Shown piece by piece: positions 36,323 to 49,900 of a stretch of 64,000 nucleotides of DNA. Origin of the DNA: Zeugodacus cucurbitae (Eukaryota > Arthropoda > Insecta > Diptera > Tephritidae); the NCBI RefSeq assembly GCF_028554725.1, contig NC_071667.1, positions 86,714,001 through 86,778,000 on the forward strand, given 5' to 3'. Below the pieces are notes generated by a model. The model made no database searches, was not told the DNA's origin, and was given only the letters and a program-made list of their open reading frames with translations. The translations under genes and the position numbers were made by a program. How positions within the stretch are numbered: the first letter of the stretch is position 1; each line of letters opens with the position of its first letter.

Positions 36323-39300
36323 TATTGCGCTGCAGTGTTCCAGTTGTAATAACTCTATACATAAACGGAAGACAGCACTACCGGTACCCCTGATTTGAGT
36401 AATCTGACTTTGGTGGTTTCAAAGAACACGACGAGTTCCCCAAATGAAGTACAGTTGTGCTGGTTTTTCATTAAGTTTCATTTAACTCATTCATGTTGTA
36501 TTTATATTTGTATGTCAGACATAATTTGTATTCGTATTTTTATTTATACATATTTTAATAGAATTTTATCCTAGTTGTACATATTACTATATACACCTTG
36601 GTACATCTACACAAAGTATACTATGTATATATAACATAACGGATCCACGAACTACATATGGTTGTGTGGCCGTAATGTTTACATTGGCAACGTTCATATT
36701 AATATTTACGTAAATATAACGCCCAATTACAAATACATAATAATTACATATAATTTGTCTTTGTCTTTGTCTTTGTTTTCTTTAATTTTATTGTAAACTT
36801 CATAGTATTTCAATTCCTGAATTGACCATTAACAAACACAAACACACACACACATTTACTTATATACCTACTTACTTACTTACTTATATAGATAAGAACA
36901 TAAGAATTTTCTGTATTTGCCAACTACTTTCTACTATGTATGTAGGCGGCATTGTCGATTGAAAATAATACTATGATAAGATATAGTATGTATCTATAAT
37001 TTGTATATTTGTAACGGTGAATAAAATTTAAATATATACATAGAATTAAAGAAACGAGAAAATTTTTGTTTTTTTTTTGTATGAGATTTGAAGATGTCTT
37101 AAGAGGAGTTAATTGCATAACATGTTCGTGAAATAAGTAAGGAAGGGATTTCGGAAGCAGCCGAACACTCTATATAATCATATTAACTTTTGCGTTAGAT
37201 AGAATTTTCTTTATGTTTCAAACAAAAACCATTTTATCAATACATATATATGTCAGTATGTATCATATATATGTTGAGGGAAGATATGGACTCACTCTCT
37301 CACTCTCCCTCGTATATTTCGCTTATCACTAAACCATATGGGTACTGTATAAAGACAATAACCAGTAATTATAATGCCTGTATGTGCCTAGAGAACGTCA
37401 AGTCAAGTTACCCCAAATTACACAATACTTGAGAAGACGTCTTTACTTTATTTCAATCAGATATCTCACATATTAACCGATATACACGGTATAAAGTTCA
37501 ACGAAAGGACATAAGTCATTATGATACATATTATTAAAATGAAAGCCTAACAAATTGGCCTTCCTACGCAAACATATATGGATCCACGCTCATTTGCATG
37601 CTTATTATCACAATATTAACAGCAATAAAACTTCCAAGTGAACTGCCCTAAAGTATACTCGTACATGTTCGCTATCAAAGTCGTCATTCAGTGGTTGGTT
37701 GAGTTGCCACCAAATTCATTGATTGCCACCGGTCGCAAACACCAGTACTCGAGACGCCGTGCCATAAATAGCTTCGCATATTGTTTATTTACCGTTTACT
37801 TTTCGTTTACGTTAACACCTGAAGGCGGCAATACACAATAATACCCTGCCCTTCTGCCCCTTTCTTCTATGTGATTTTATTAATGAAATGAAATCGAAGT
37901 AAGTGCCCATAAAAATCAGTGACAATAAATGTTCGCTCGAATAAACGGCCGACATATCGACAAGTTGTTCACACATTTTATTGCCTATCAAATTGCGCTC
38001 ATTTATCTCCACCCCTACTATACATACCACAAATCCACATGGGTTTTTTGGTATATAATATTTAAATGTTTGCAAGTAAGCATGTTAAGTTCATTCTGCG
38101 AATGACCTCCAGAAATAGTCGAAAATTTAGAAATTCTTGGAATAACAGGACAGGATGGAAGGCTTCCTTGAAATTTATAAATTATTTGCACATTTTAATA
38201 TTTTTGCGTCAATTTCTTTTAATAAATGCAAATTGACCGAAAATAAATTTTTGATCTGAAAGTTTGATCCTAATTCGCCTTGTTATAGCATTTGTATTAA
38301 TCACTTAAAATATTTACAGGTGCAAATATATAATGAAATTGAGTCATGTTGCCATATGAACTAATATTTTTTTGCATTTTCAATATTCAGAAACACACAG
38401 CAAAATATGTCAGATGTCGTGTACATAAATAAATGCGATATCGGTATTCATACCCGAGCTCTTCGTTTGGTAAAACTTTTATGGACATGAACGGATGTCT
38501 CACACAATCAACTTAAAAGCCAAAACAAATTTCGATTTGAAGGGCGCGCTATAGTCGAAATGAACGGATGGATCTTTACATTGATGTGAGGTAACTAACC
38601 GACTTTGACCCAGATAGACGACCCCACTGTAGCTAGGCCATCTTGGGCTAAAACAAAGCATAAAGCTCAAGAAGTCGTCAGGAAATTGTTTATAAAAATC
38701 GCATATACATAGTAATATACATAGATATCCTTTAACAAAACGATGCGAGATCAAATGCTCTGACCTAAGCATACACTTTTACATACAGATATGTATGTAT
38801 GTATACAATTAAAGTTGTGTTGAGGATTTTTCCTAAATTGTGGAATATAAATTACCTTCCACACACTTAAAAAACAGATCTGATGCCAAAAAGTTGGTTC
38901 CCGCTTTTGTTCCAACACTTTTGTCAAAGTTTTTTTTTTACCGAATGCTTGCTCATTTCCAGACTCGTATGTACTTACATATGTATGCATGTTTGCATGT
39001 GAATTGGCTTAGTTAAGGACTGTTTCGCAAATTTATTCATTTATTCCGAGTGTTTATTGTTTTCACTCAAATAAAAGCACCAACAATAAGCACAACGTTT
39101 TTACATTTTCATTTAACTGTACTTTTGTTTTCAACATCATTTTTTTGGGAAAAAGTGTGTATTTTTGTTGTTTTGATGACGTCCGCATCACACATCATCC
39201 CACTTGTCCTTCGCACTTTTTTCCCCAGTTATTGTCAATTTTATTTAGCTGGAGCTCGTTTGCATTTCGTCTCGCAGTATTTATTTAAAGCCTTACATTG

Positions 39301-40731
39301 GCACTCCCCAGTCGGCCCTCCGGCCGTGCAGTTAATATGCGTTTTAATTTCGCCTTTTTGCAACAGCATTGAAGTATTATTAAATTTGTACACAGCTAAA
39401 TGTGGTGTGCAAACACGTGCATATGTATGATTTCAAGATTGCTGTGCGAACAGAACAAAAGATAATGTGCCAGCGCCAGTAAAACAAACAAAACAAAGGC
39501 TACAAGTACGGGCGTCGAGCAATGTGCGCAAACAACAACAGAAAGTTTATCTTTTTTACTCTGGCAACATGTTGCACAAGAGTATAATGCTTTTATTCAC
39601 CTAACGGTCGCTTTTAATGCATAAATCTTATCGAGATTCATTTGGGGTTATCAAAATAAGCAGGATAAGGTGATGATACTGCAGATGACTACAGAAGATT
39701 TCGAAGCAAAACAAATAACATTTGTCATAATCTCAAGTATAGAAAGATGACATGGGTCCATTTTTCTCGCTTACACAGAGTATGAGGATCTTCATGCCTT
39801 CAGTTAACTTTATATAGAATATATCTGATATATCTGAATTAAATTAACAAGTGACGTTTTTCACCTTTCCGTTTAACATTATCTCGGAGATATCTTATTA
39901 AAACGAAGAAATATATTTTTTAAAATGAGTGACAACGAATAACTTCAGATTGCACTTTAGAGTACATATTTCAGTTATTAATCAGGTTATAGTAATGGAA
40001 CAAAATAAGTAAGTAAAATATATATGTACTGTTAAAAGTTAATATGATACTAATACTGAGTGCAATCGGTTAACATATGCGTCTAATAAGGAGAGCAAAT
40101 AGTATCTAGAGTTCGGCTACGTCATAACACAGTTCTTCCTTACTGGACTCGGCTACAGTAATTGTTTATGAGTTTTAAATCGTTGATGTGCGACTAAACT
40201 GTAGATTAGATTAAGACCCAAAATATAGATTGTATATTTCTAATATCTGTAATCTTGATACGAAATGGAAAGAGATGATATGTGGCCTCAATAAGGAGAT
40301 AATACTATAAAAGTGTCAAATGAAAATGAAATTTCATGATGCCTTATTCTCGATCTTACAGCATACCGTGGAAAATACAGGTGACGGATCGTGATAATAT
40401 CAGGGTATTCGTATCTCAAATATTATATACAAATTTTGTTTTGAAGTAACACTTATTGGAAGCAACCATGTATGTAATTCTAAAAATTATGCCACAAGCA
40501 TAAAAATGCTTCACAGTTATCAATATGGTAAATTTTTTGTAATGGATTATGCTATAGTTTAGTACCACAAAGTATTATTGACTTTATGTTGAAATTTTTT
40601 AAGGGTTAAATTAGAATTTTGAAAAGTTTGTGTCTACTTAATACTACATGAGCAAATCTTGCAGTGTTTAAATAAAATAAGAACAAGAAACATTAAGTCA
40701 TTACAAAGGTACACTGACTTACTGAGCCTAC
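36323..40731. other. intergenic region between oxygenase and Octbeta2R
   Basis: AT-rich DNA with simple repeats (TTTGTC units near 36753-36780, CA and CTTA tracts near 36840-36890) and a dispersed repeat copy (about 39560-39960). None of the short frames, including those at 38500-38772 and 39050-39430, has recognisable protein features. Confidence 0.55.
39560..39960. repeat. dispersed repeat, copy 2
   Basis: It begins near ACTCTGGCAACATGTTGCAC, continues with AAGAGTATAAT and CACCTAACGGTCGCTTTTAA, and matches the layout of the copy at 32305-32600. The wording is familiar from degenerate repeats in many fly genomes. Ends and class are not determined. Confidence 0.4.
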
Positions 40732-41079
40732 CCCTCGATTAGGGATGGCAACGATTAATCATTTGATTAAATTAATCGATTATTTTCATTTAATTTACGA
40801 TTTAATTGCATCGAAACACCTTTTCAAATTACTCGACTATTACTCGAGTAATTGCAAAATAATCGCAAACAGCATTTTCAAATTTAATACATTTTATATT
40901 CATCTAAGTTAGCTTACAAGGGTCGAAATTGGTCACATCAGTCATTAATGAGTGCAAACGTTGTAAACATAGTTAAATTCTAATATGTCAACGTAGTTTA
41001 ATATCAAAAAATGAATATCTGGTAACACTGCATTTACAGTTAAGTCAAACGCATTTTACGTTCAGTTGTTTGAAGTGCA

Positions 41080-41200
41080 ATGGCGCCAGTTAAAAGCGAA
41101 GTATGGAAATTTTTTAATAAAATAAGCAATAACTACGTTAAATATCAACTCAAATATCAAAAGCGGGTGCAACTGCGACCGAAAAACGCAATCGTTTGAC
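41080..41200 (+). pseudogene. hAT transposase N-terminal (BED finger) remnant
   Basis: About 20 codons match the usual opening of a BED domain (S-x-VWKFF-x-K). The next part is readable only after a frame change (about 41157 onward, KAGATATEKRNRLTTKR). The zinc-binding cysteines expected after YVKYQL are lost. No catalytic core is present. Confidence 0.5.
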
Positions 41201-41397
41201 AACAAAACGTTTATCGAAATTGCTTTTTCTTCAAACTTGGTTGAACAGACTTCTAAATTTTCTTGACTTCATGAATATATTTTCCTTTTAAGACAAATGA
41301 ATTTTTAATACGATATTTTAATTTTATTTACGTTTTTGTTTTTGTGTATATACCAACACAATTTGAATGTATGAAATAAGAATATAGTCTCCTATTT

Positions 41398-41911
41398 ACT
41401 GCTACTTTGGACTGAGTAGGCAATTGAAAAGTAAAGTCCTCTCTCGACGAACCAAAATCAAACTCTACAAGTCGCTTATCATTCCCGTCCTGCTTTATGG
41501 TGCAGAAGCTTGGACGATGTCAACATCAGATGAGACGACACTAGGAGTTTTCGAGAGGAATTTTGCGCAAGATTTACGGACCTCCGAACATTTGCAACGA
41601 CGAATACCGCAGACGATTGGAAGAGTTCAGCGAATAAAAAGACAGCGGCTACGCTGGCTAGGTCATGTTGTCCGAATGGACGAAAACACTCCAGCTCTGA
41701 AAGTGTTCGATGCAGTACCCGCCGGAGGAAGCCGAGGAAGGAGAAGGCCTCCACTCCGTTGGAGGGTACCAGGTGGAGAGTGACCTGGTTACACTTGGAA
41801 TCTCCAACTGGCGCCGAACTTCGAAGGAAAGAGAGGAGTGGCGCGCTCTCATCGATTCGGCTATAACCGTCTAAACGGTTGAACGCCAATCACATACATA
41901 CATACATATTT
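41398..41911 (+). mobile_element. 5'-truncated non-LTR retrotransposon, 3' end of reverse transcriptase ORF
   Basis: The frame starts CYFGLSRQLKSKVLSRRTK, continues KLYKSLIIPVLLYGAEAWTM, the well-known post-catalytic thumb region of insect LINE reverse transcriptases, and reaches RLRWLGHVVRMDENTPA. A frame change near 41755-41770 moves the end (ISNWRRTSKEREEWRALIDS, stop at 41872-41874) into another frame. The copy ends in a short UTR and a CATA/TACA tail to about 41911, as expected for target-primed insertion. It has no catalytic domain and is a dead insertion nested in the hAT element. Confidence 0.8.
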
Positions 41912-42283
41912 TATTGGTTTTATTTTTACGCAAAGTTGCAAAACATAGCCTTTCAAGCAAGAGGCAATTGTTTTACTTTAAGATTGCTGTGCATATTTTG
42001 AAAAATTTAATGTCATTGTGCTACTTAACTTCAAATGTAGGCCATTTTCTCTTTTTGGATATGTCTGGGACTCTGTGATAGAGCATTATAATACAAGATT
42101 CGGCGCTGAAACTGATGGTGGTCTTTATGCAATTTTGTATTATTTGAAAACATTGGAATTAATCGATTAATCGATTTTTTTACATTAATTGCAATTAATT
42201 GCAATTATTTTTTTATATCTTTCAATTAATCATTTGATTATTTAATCGATTAAAAAAAATTTTTTGCCATCCCTAGCCTCGAT

Positions 42284-43986
42284 GGTGGGAGCTTCCAATA
42301 TGTGTACACATATGTATATATATACATTAACTATTTAATAAGTAATACTAGCAACTTCTGTTTGAAATCCAACTAGACAACAAGACCAGCGCAAGAAACT
42401 GTTTTGTCCATTTTTGAGCTGAGTTTAGACTAGTATGTTTCTGGTCGAAATCTGAGTCTTACTAGTGTTAGTGTAGCGTACAACTATTTGATCTGAGTGC
42501 AGTAGCACTATCAACGGTTGCTAGATACAGCAAACATTCGTGTATCAAAATACTGTTTGTATGTATGTATATTATATATTTCCATATATTCAGTGGGGAC
42601 ATCTATGTATGTATTTTGGTGTGTATTCTTTTACAATATTTACTATAAATTTCCTTTTGCCACTCTTTCTTTACTCCACTCTTATTTATATTTATTTTGC
42701 TTTTTTCATGATATTTTTATTATTTAATAACAAAGGATATGTTTACCATATACCAGCATATTCCTACATACAAAGTACGTGCCGATGTGGAAAGATTTGT
42801 CTTCGATATTATTTTTCATTATCGCACTCTCGCAACATTTTTTTTTTATATAATCGCTTTGGTCGTCTCTCTATCTATATTTTAGCACAGGGTGTCACAG
42901 CAGGAACCACATAAATGGTTAAAACTATTTTGAAAAGTGATGTCGGTCCAGTCTATAATGATTTTATTGAAAATGTGTTGCAAACTAATAAAGTCTTATC
43001 ATGAATACTGTGGGTAAAACGGATGATATCGAATAATAAGCAAATCCGTTCCAATAAATGTCCAAAGCGACTCTCTTATCGAGAGATTTTGAAAATCAGA
43101 AGGGAAGAAAAATTTAACAAGGCATTCTTCAAGGGTGTCATCGTACGAAGAGTGCCGTAATAACGGGTTTCCAATCGATAGATTCTCCTTTGGACGCTCG
43201 TAGTATGTATGTATGTAGCTGCGCTGGTATAAACTGCACTCTCAAAGCGCAGTCTTGTTTTTGTTACACACAATTGTTAATTACTTATTTACTATTTAAC
43301 TATGTATGTATGTATGTATGTATGTACATACACAGATTCTTGTGGATGCAATCATTCAAGAATTTATTTGACTTCTTTTTGTTGAAGTTCTTCAAGGCTT
43401 TTTCAATTCTGTGGGATTGTCACGATGTTTTGTAGTTTTAAACTGTTGTCTCTTATTCTCGTAAACTCACTGTAATTTAATATCCTGCCGATGCAATTAC
43501 AATACTAATCACTATATTTGCTACTATACATATAATACAAATACAACACTTAATAGATGCCTCTTACTTTTCTTCATTTTTCTTCCTTTTTCTTCTATTT
43601 TATCATTTATTGTGTAATATTGATATTTTATATTCTGCTTAGTTGCTTAGTAGCTCTCTACGTTTTATATACTAGGTTCTTAGTAGCTAAGCACTACAGA
43701 AATGTTTGTATGTAAGTCTATTAACCTACTTACGAGCATTTCTCACAACAAACTACACACATACGCACACTTACACATACACATAAAATTTATTATTATT
43801 ATTATTATTGTTTATTGTTTATTTATCCGAGCTCATTTTGTTGCTATTTTTGTTTGGCGTAGTTATTTGGCCTGTTCACCAGCTTCAACCATCGTCGAGT
43901 TTATATTCGCTTCGTTTGCCTCGATGTCCCTTTCTGCTGCAGACACTCCTTCCTCGGTCCACATGCTGTTTTAGGTCTGTGTTGTT
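42284..43986. other. intergenic DNA and Octbeta2R 3' UTR
   Basis: No gene is recognised. A TATG tract is at 43301-43327, and a (TTA)n tract with a minus-strand AATAAA lies at 43789-43812, a candidate polyadenylation zone for Octbeta2R. Confidence 0.5.
43301..43327. repeat. (TATG)n microsatellite
   Basis: About six to seven perfect TATG units. Confidence 0.85.
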
Positions 43987-46900
43987 TTAGTTCTGGTAGA
44001 GCGGTTGCAGCTGGTTCGATGACGACGTGGCGTATTGACGTGTGCGTATGATGTTCATGTGGATTTCAGAGGAGGCGGTGGAATTGATGTATGGCGGTAG
44101 GTCAGCGCCCGCGCTGACGCGACAATTTATGAGGTCATATGGGCAGCAGGACTGGAAAGAATAGTACAACATTAAAGCGGCAAGTGATATTACGCGACGA
44201 AAGGTTAGACAAAGTGTCGGCTGTTGCACATCAACATGTGTTCGTCGCGCATGCAAACGCATACACGCATACGCCAAGTGACGGTTGAGTGCTCGCTGAA
44301 TGCCTTTCTATACACAATTTTCAGGATTTTCAGGCAATAAATGTGCATTTTGATTGTGGATTTTACGATGTTTAGAAATTCATTTGACAATGTTTAATCC
44401 AATCCACAGATCGCCAAACGTCCTCTATCTCTCTTCGCCCTTCTTGATGGGCGGCAAGGCCTTCGTGCTGGCCGCAAGCTTTCAACAGTCGCCCGATGTA
44501 TGCGCGCAATCGCCACAACACCCCGCATACTCGTACACAATACATAATAGACAAACAAACTTAAAGTGCCGTTATTTATACATTTACACAATATACGAGT
44601 ATATACATATATTAAACAAACATTACATTGAAAACGACTCCCATAAATATTTTTACTGAACCATTCTGGGTACACAAAGGCGCACGCACACGAGCACGCA
44701 CACGGCAACCGAAGTTGTCATTGTTAAAAGTGTGTAAAAATCGAATAATATGACAAAATAAACAAGTACAAGTACAAAGCTCTATATACGCTTATAAAAA
44801 CAACATCAAAACAAAACATTTGTGTGCGTGTGTGTGGGTGTGTGTACACCACCATGCGCATCTGTTTGTGTTTGTGTATGTGTGAGCAGTGTGAGTACGG
44901 TGTAGTAGGGTATATGGTGTGTGGGCTCATTCGCCTGAAAATATGTGAAATTTCGTGAGTGCAGTTATGTGTTTGTATGACACGAATACAACAATAACAA
45001 CAATCAATGCAAAGCAAGAACGGCATACACGACGAGTAGACAAAGTTTACGGTAAATACGACATGAACATGCGTTAGATTTTGAAAGCTAAGGTCGATCC
45101 AAAGGTGCGTTAGAATATTGGAAAATATTAAATAAGATTTCTTTGAAATGTTACACAAATTTGTATGTACGGTAGATGACGACGAGTACTTGTATAAAAG
45201 ATGTCTCGAATTGTTTGCATACCCATTCTTATGTTTGTACTTGTAAATGGTGTTGTGTCTAGCATTTGGATGGTGAGAGGCAGCGTATCAGAAATGTGAA
45301 TGCCAGCTGCGAGTTGGAAAATTTTGATGAGTGTTTTGATTATTCGTTTAATTTTTTGTTTTATATCTTTTTTATCACATTATATTCTATACATTTGCTT
45401 GCCTCGCACAAGTGTAGTTTACGTTTGCGTTTACTTGGCGCCCCAACATGCGGATCATATGGAAAATGGAAGTTCAATCGTTTTTATCTTATTTCTACTA
45501 TGGAAAATATGAGCGGTAACTGCGGGTATTTCTCAAAGAGTGCTTAAATGACTTTGAGGAAAAATCAAAAACCTTGAGAGCGTAAATAAGTGTGTAAGAG
45601 AAATTGCAATCTGATTTTCAACTCAATGTAAGCATATTAAATTTAAAGAGATTTAATAACTGTGTGTAGTATATACCTACATATAACACGTGTCTACATA
45701 AGCAACATTCCGCTTTTCATAATCTTTAAATTAATTAAGAGATTAACAGGCTAACGTGAAGAGTAATGAACACGATTATGAAATGAAGTTTTTGTGGGAA
45801 AGTTGAAATGAAGTAGCAGGTCCTTACTGCTAGATTATCATTGCTTAAATGCTGCAGAAGCTACTGGAGAAAGCTTTAAGTACTATTTTTCAAATTGAAA
45901 TTCCATTATTTCCTGACATTACACAAAAGCGCACACAAGCAAATGCAATAATATTTACACATGTGTGCCACGACCACTAACAATTGATGGATTTTTAGCC
46001 AATAAATATGATTGTTTCCTCTGATGTTCGTTATAGTTTTTTGTTACGTTAAAGAAAAAGTGAGCGCCTTCATTTTACTAAGTAGTACAACAAAAAATAT
46101 AATTTTAATATTTTTACTCTAAAAGTGAACCATAGAATATTTCCAGTGTTTGTCTAAGGTCAAATATCCGATTTAAACCAATTATTTCTTAAGTAAAAAA
46201 GAAACTACGAAGAAGTCGGAACTGTAAAACTGGTACATATTTAGTTATTCCCGAAACAGTGTTCTTCGAAAGTATCAGAATTATGCAAAAACGTTCAACA
46301 GTTACTTCTTTGATACCCAACACGATCCAACACGATATAAATCCCCAATTAACTATAAAATTGAACGCTATAAAGAGAAAGATCAAATATCTATCTCAAG
46401 CAGTCACGATTTTTTCCAAACGTCCATCGCATTTCAGTAGACGACATAAAATCAGAACTTTTAAGTAGTCAACCATGAACATCAGATTAGTTCGGAAATT
46501 AGCGCAATAAAACATGTTGAAGCAAACAGTATATTCAATCGTCTTAAATATATAGTATAATAGTATATAATCTAGATATGAAATATGTTTTGCTAGAGAT
46601 AATATCAGTATCTGTTTAAAGAATATTGCCATATTTTTATTGAAATGCTTGACTCAAAGGCATTTTTCTATTAAAGAGTGCAAGTGTTGCTGACAAGCGG
46701 CAAGCGATATATATGTACATATATGTATACATATGCGTTTAAAGCATATGCTAGAACTGCGATCTAACATTGAATTTCAAGACTTACCTTCAGTGTTTTC
46801 TTGAAAGCTCCACGAAAGTCTCGATTGAAGTAAGCGTAAATGATTGGATTCAGAGCCGAATTAAAGTAGCCGATCCAAAAGAGTATACCAACAACAATGC

Positions 46901-49900
46901 GCGGTGTGGTGCAACTGGAGCAGAGTGTGGACGTTAAATACCTGAGTAGAGAAGATACAAAAATAAAAATCACATATGTATCTTCAGTTTTTTTATAAAA
47001 GAAATACAAAAATGTATAACTGATTCTCTTCATTATTTTATTCAAATTCTGCAGCTAGAGTATTAATACAAATTTTCCACATACCATAGGAAAAACGGAG
47101 CCCAGCAGAGTAGAAAAGCACTCATTATTATTCCGAGCGTGCGAGCGGCTTTACGCTCCCGGCGCATTGTTGTTATGGTCGACTGTTCAACTTGGATACT
47201 CGGTCTTGGTTTGGGTATTTGGCTAATCTGTAAGTGCTTATCCAAAAGGAGGGCAGCAACTTTGGATCTGAAACGAGCAGCGAAAAGGCAATTAATCGGG
47301 ATTAATCGGAAGTCATTACTATGTATATATGGGCTCCAATAATTCAACCAAATCGAAATAGTATAATATTTAAACACAAGGTTAAAACCAAAAACGAAAA
47401 AAATGAGGTCATAAAAAGAGAATGTGAACACAATAAGAACCTAGCCTGTATCGAAATGAAACAAACCGAACTAGCCGCAGAAGACAATTGCAATTGCAAA
47501 TTAAATATGTACAAAGGAAAATAGATGGGATGGTGGCCACAAACAAAATCTCAACAGAAGAAATGGTTAAGAAAAATTAATCAAAAAACACGCGAAATGC
47601 TTTTCAGCGATTCAAAGATTCAAAACTTACCTGTAGACAAGCCGTTCCTGTCTTACAGCCTCCTGATAAATGCGATAGTACATGAAGACCATTACGAAAC
47701 CAGGAATCCAGAAGCTCATCGAAGAGCTAACAATGGCATAAGCCTTGTTCACTTTGAATTCGCAAATCTGTGCAGAAGATGGGAAGCGGCTAACGAATTA
47801 GGCTCCATTACAGAAAACAAAAACAAAATCGTAAACAGCAATGAAAGACGTTTGACATTTTTTAAGTTAATGAATACTTGTCACACTCATTTATACACCT
47901 TAACGGTGCTAATTAATATCGGGTGCACTCTACATAAGTGCCACATCACAATTGCTAACTCAAATAACCAACCTTACATAACAATGAAATACCGTAATTG
48001 ACAGTGATTTCTGAGAGAACTGGCAATTGCTTGTGTATCTTGTGCATTCGAAAAGAGAAAGCGAGTTGAGCGAGTCTCCATGTTGGCATTGGCAGGCGCC
48101 TGCGACAATGTGGGTAGTCGATTTTAATTACTTTCAAGATGTTCCAAAAAGTTTATGCTGCATTAGACACGGGCTCCGTGCGCGCCTGTGATTTTGGGTT
48201 AGCGATTTTTTGAGAGAGAGCACGACGTGTGAGTGCTTGTGTTCTTGCTGCTTCATATTCCATTTGAGTGCGTTCGAATTAATTAAGGCGAGCCGAGCGC
48301 ATTTTGTCTAAATGGACTTTTTATTTAATTTACTTCCACGACATTTTTCTTTCCTTTGTTTGTATTTCGGTTTACTGCAAAACCGTTTGTTGGTGGGCAG
48401 TGGTAGAAGTCCATTCTTTTTCATTTTTAGCAGTGCTTATTTTACGTCTTCTTCCGTTTGAAAGGTTTATATTTTTTACTTTTCTTGAATTGCTGAGAGC
48501 ACATAACCACTTTTTAATTACTTTTCAATGTTACACTTGACATCCCTGGAAGTTTCAATGTTTCCCAATAATATAAGGAAATCAGAGGACATTACAGAAC
48601 CTTCTTTTCCCAGTTTTTTCTAAACATGTTATTGTTTATGAATGACTAAATATATATCCATTTATAAAGATATTATACTAAATATCTTAAAGTGCTTAAA
48701 TATTGCCTGGAAAATCGTGGTCTAAAGCTCTGAATCTTAAAAAAACCAGTAAAACCCGAAGGCCCATCCATTAGTCGGATAGCAATAAAACATACTCCAT
48801 AAACAGAAGAAGAAGCTCTAAGAATTATCTATAAAGTTGTTGCTTGAAAGTCTCTTATCACGACCTAGTCGAATCCAATACTGCCTTAATTGTTTAGAGC
48901 AAAAAGTGTTAACTCGAGCGAACAGCTTTTAATGCTGCAAAGCACTTGTTGTTGCCCCACCGGTGAAGTTGGCTTTTGATGAATTTTGATATTTTTTCGT
49001 CATCAACTTAATCATTTTTGATGGGTTTCGATTTAGAGATAACTCGAAGTGACAAGGCCAGAATGGCAAATGGGAAATGTGATTAAAAAAGAAAAATATA
49101 AAATGGTGAACACACGTGTCACTCCAGATTTCTCAAGTCCACTTATTTCAACAAATTGAACACGTTCATTCACCAATTAGCGACCTTATAAGTTTGATTA
49201 GTTTGTTCAATTTTCTATATTATAAATGTGAAACTTGTGGAATACAGAATATTGTAGTTTCTTACTCTCCTCTCAACAATTTCTTCTATTCAAATTTATT
49301 CGTTGAAGAAAAGTCGTTTTGCAAGTAACAATAAAGGCAAAGTTTTAAAAAGTAGAACTCTGGAAGAAGTGGTTATAAGTTATTGGATGCAGGTATCGTG
49401 AAGACCCTTCGAAATTTCACGTTCGCAAAGAGAGCGAAAGAAGTGAAGCGAAAATCACTTCTCTTCACACTTAAGCAAAAGTCCTCATAGCTTGGGCTTT
49501 TTTTCCACATCGCATCAAGTATTCATCCATATTGCACAACTCTTTCATCCATTCAGCATTTTCTTGCGCAAGTAGTTGAGATTTTAGTTTGAGATTCGCA
49601 ACATTTCACTTGCCAACTATTCTATTTTAAGTATTCCAACTCGCGCACTGTGGCTGGCATGTAGAAGAAACGAATTCTGGGCGGAGCACTGCTGCTAAAG
49701 TCGAAAGTGCGCCGCTTCTTTGTCTTGCCACTCCGAGGAAACCTTTTGTAATGATACTTAATGTTGTCTTTAATTTAGTTGCGAGTTGAATTACCATTTT
49801 GCGCGATTACTTCCCTGCCTTCGCAGCCATTAACCTAGGCCGTTTAGCTAGCTTTGCTTCGTTTGCTTATTGAAACATTGTGCCAGCGACAAGCGAGTTA

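Larger units (their letters stand above)
40740..42275. mobile_element. hAT-superfamily element, decayed and non-autonomous, 1,536 bp
   Basis: The ends are inverted copies of TAGGGATGGCAA, followed on both sides by AT-rich sequence with ATCGATTA and AATCATTTGATTA units. Flanks CCCTCGAT (40732-40739) and GCCTCGAT (42276-42283) are an 8-bp target duplication with one change, as hAT elements make. Inside, a frame from 41080 starts MAPVKSEVWKFFNKISNNYV, resembling the BED-type zinc-finger start of a hAT transposase, but it quickly shifts frame and decays. A non-LTR retrotransposon tail is inserted within it (41398-41911). Confidence 0.75.

Noticed and set aside
47525..48001. 158-codon plus-strand frame
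   Set aside because: It lies opposite the Octbeta2R exon at 47767-47631 and has no conserved features; it is a shadow.
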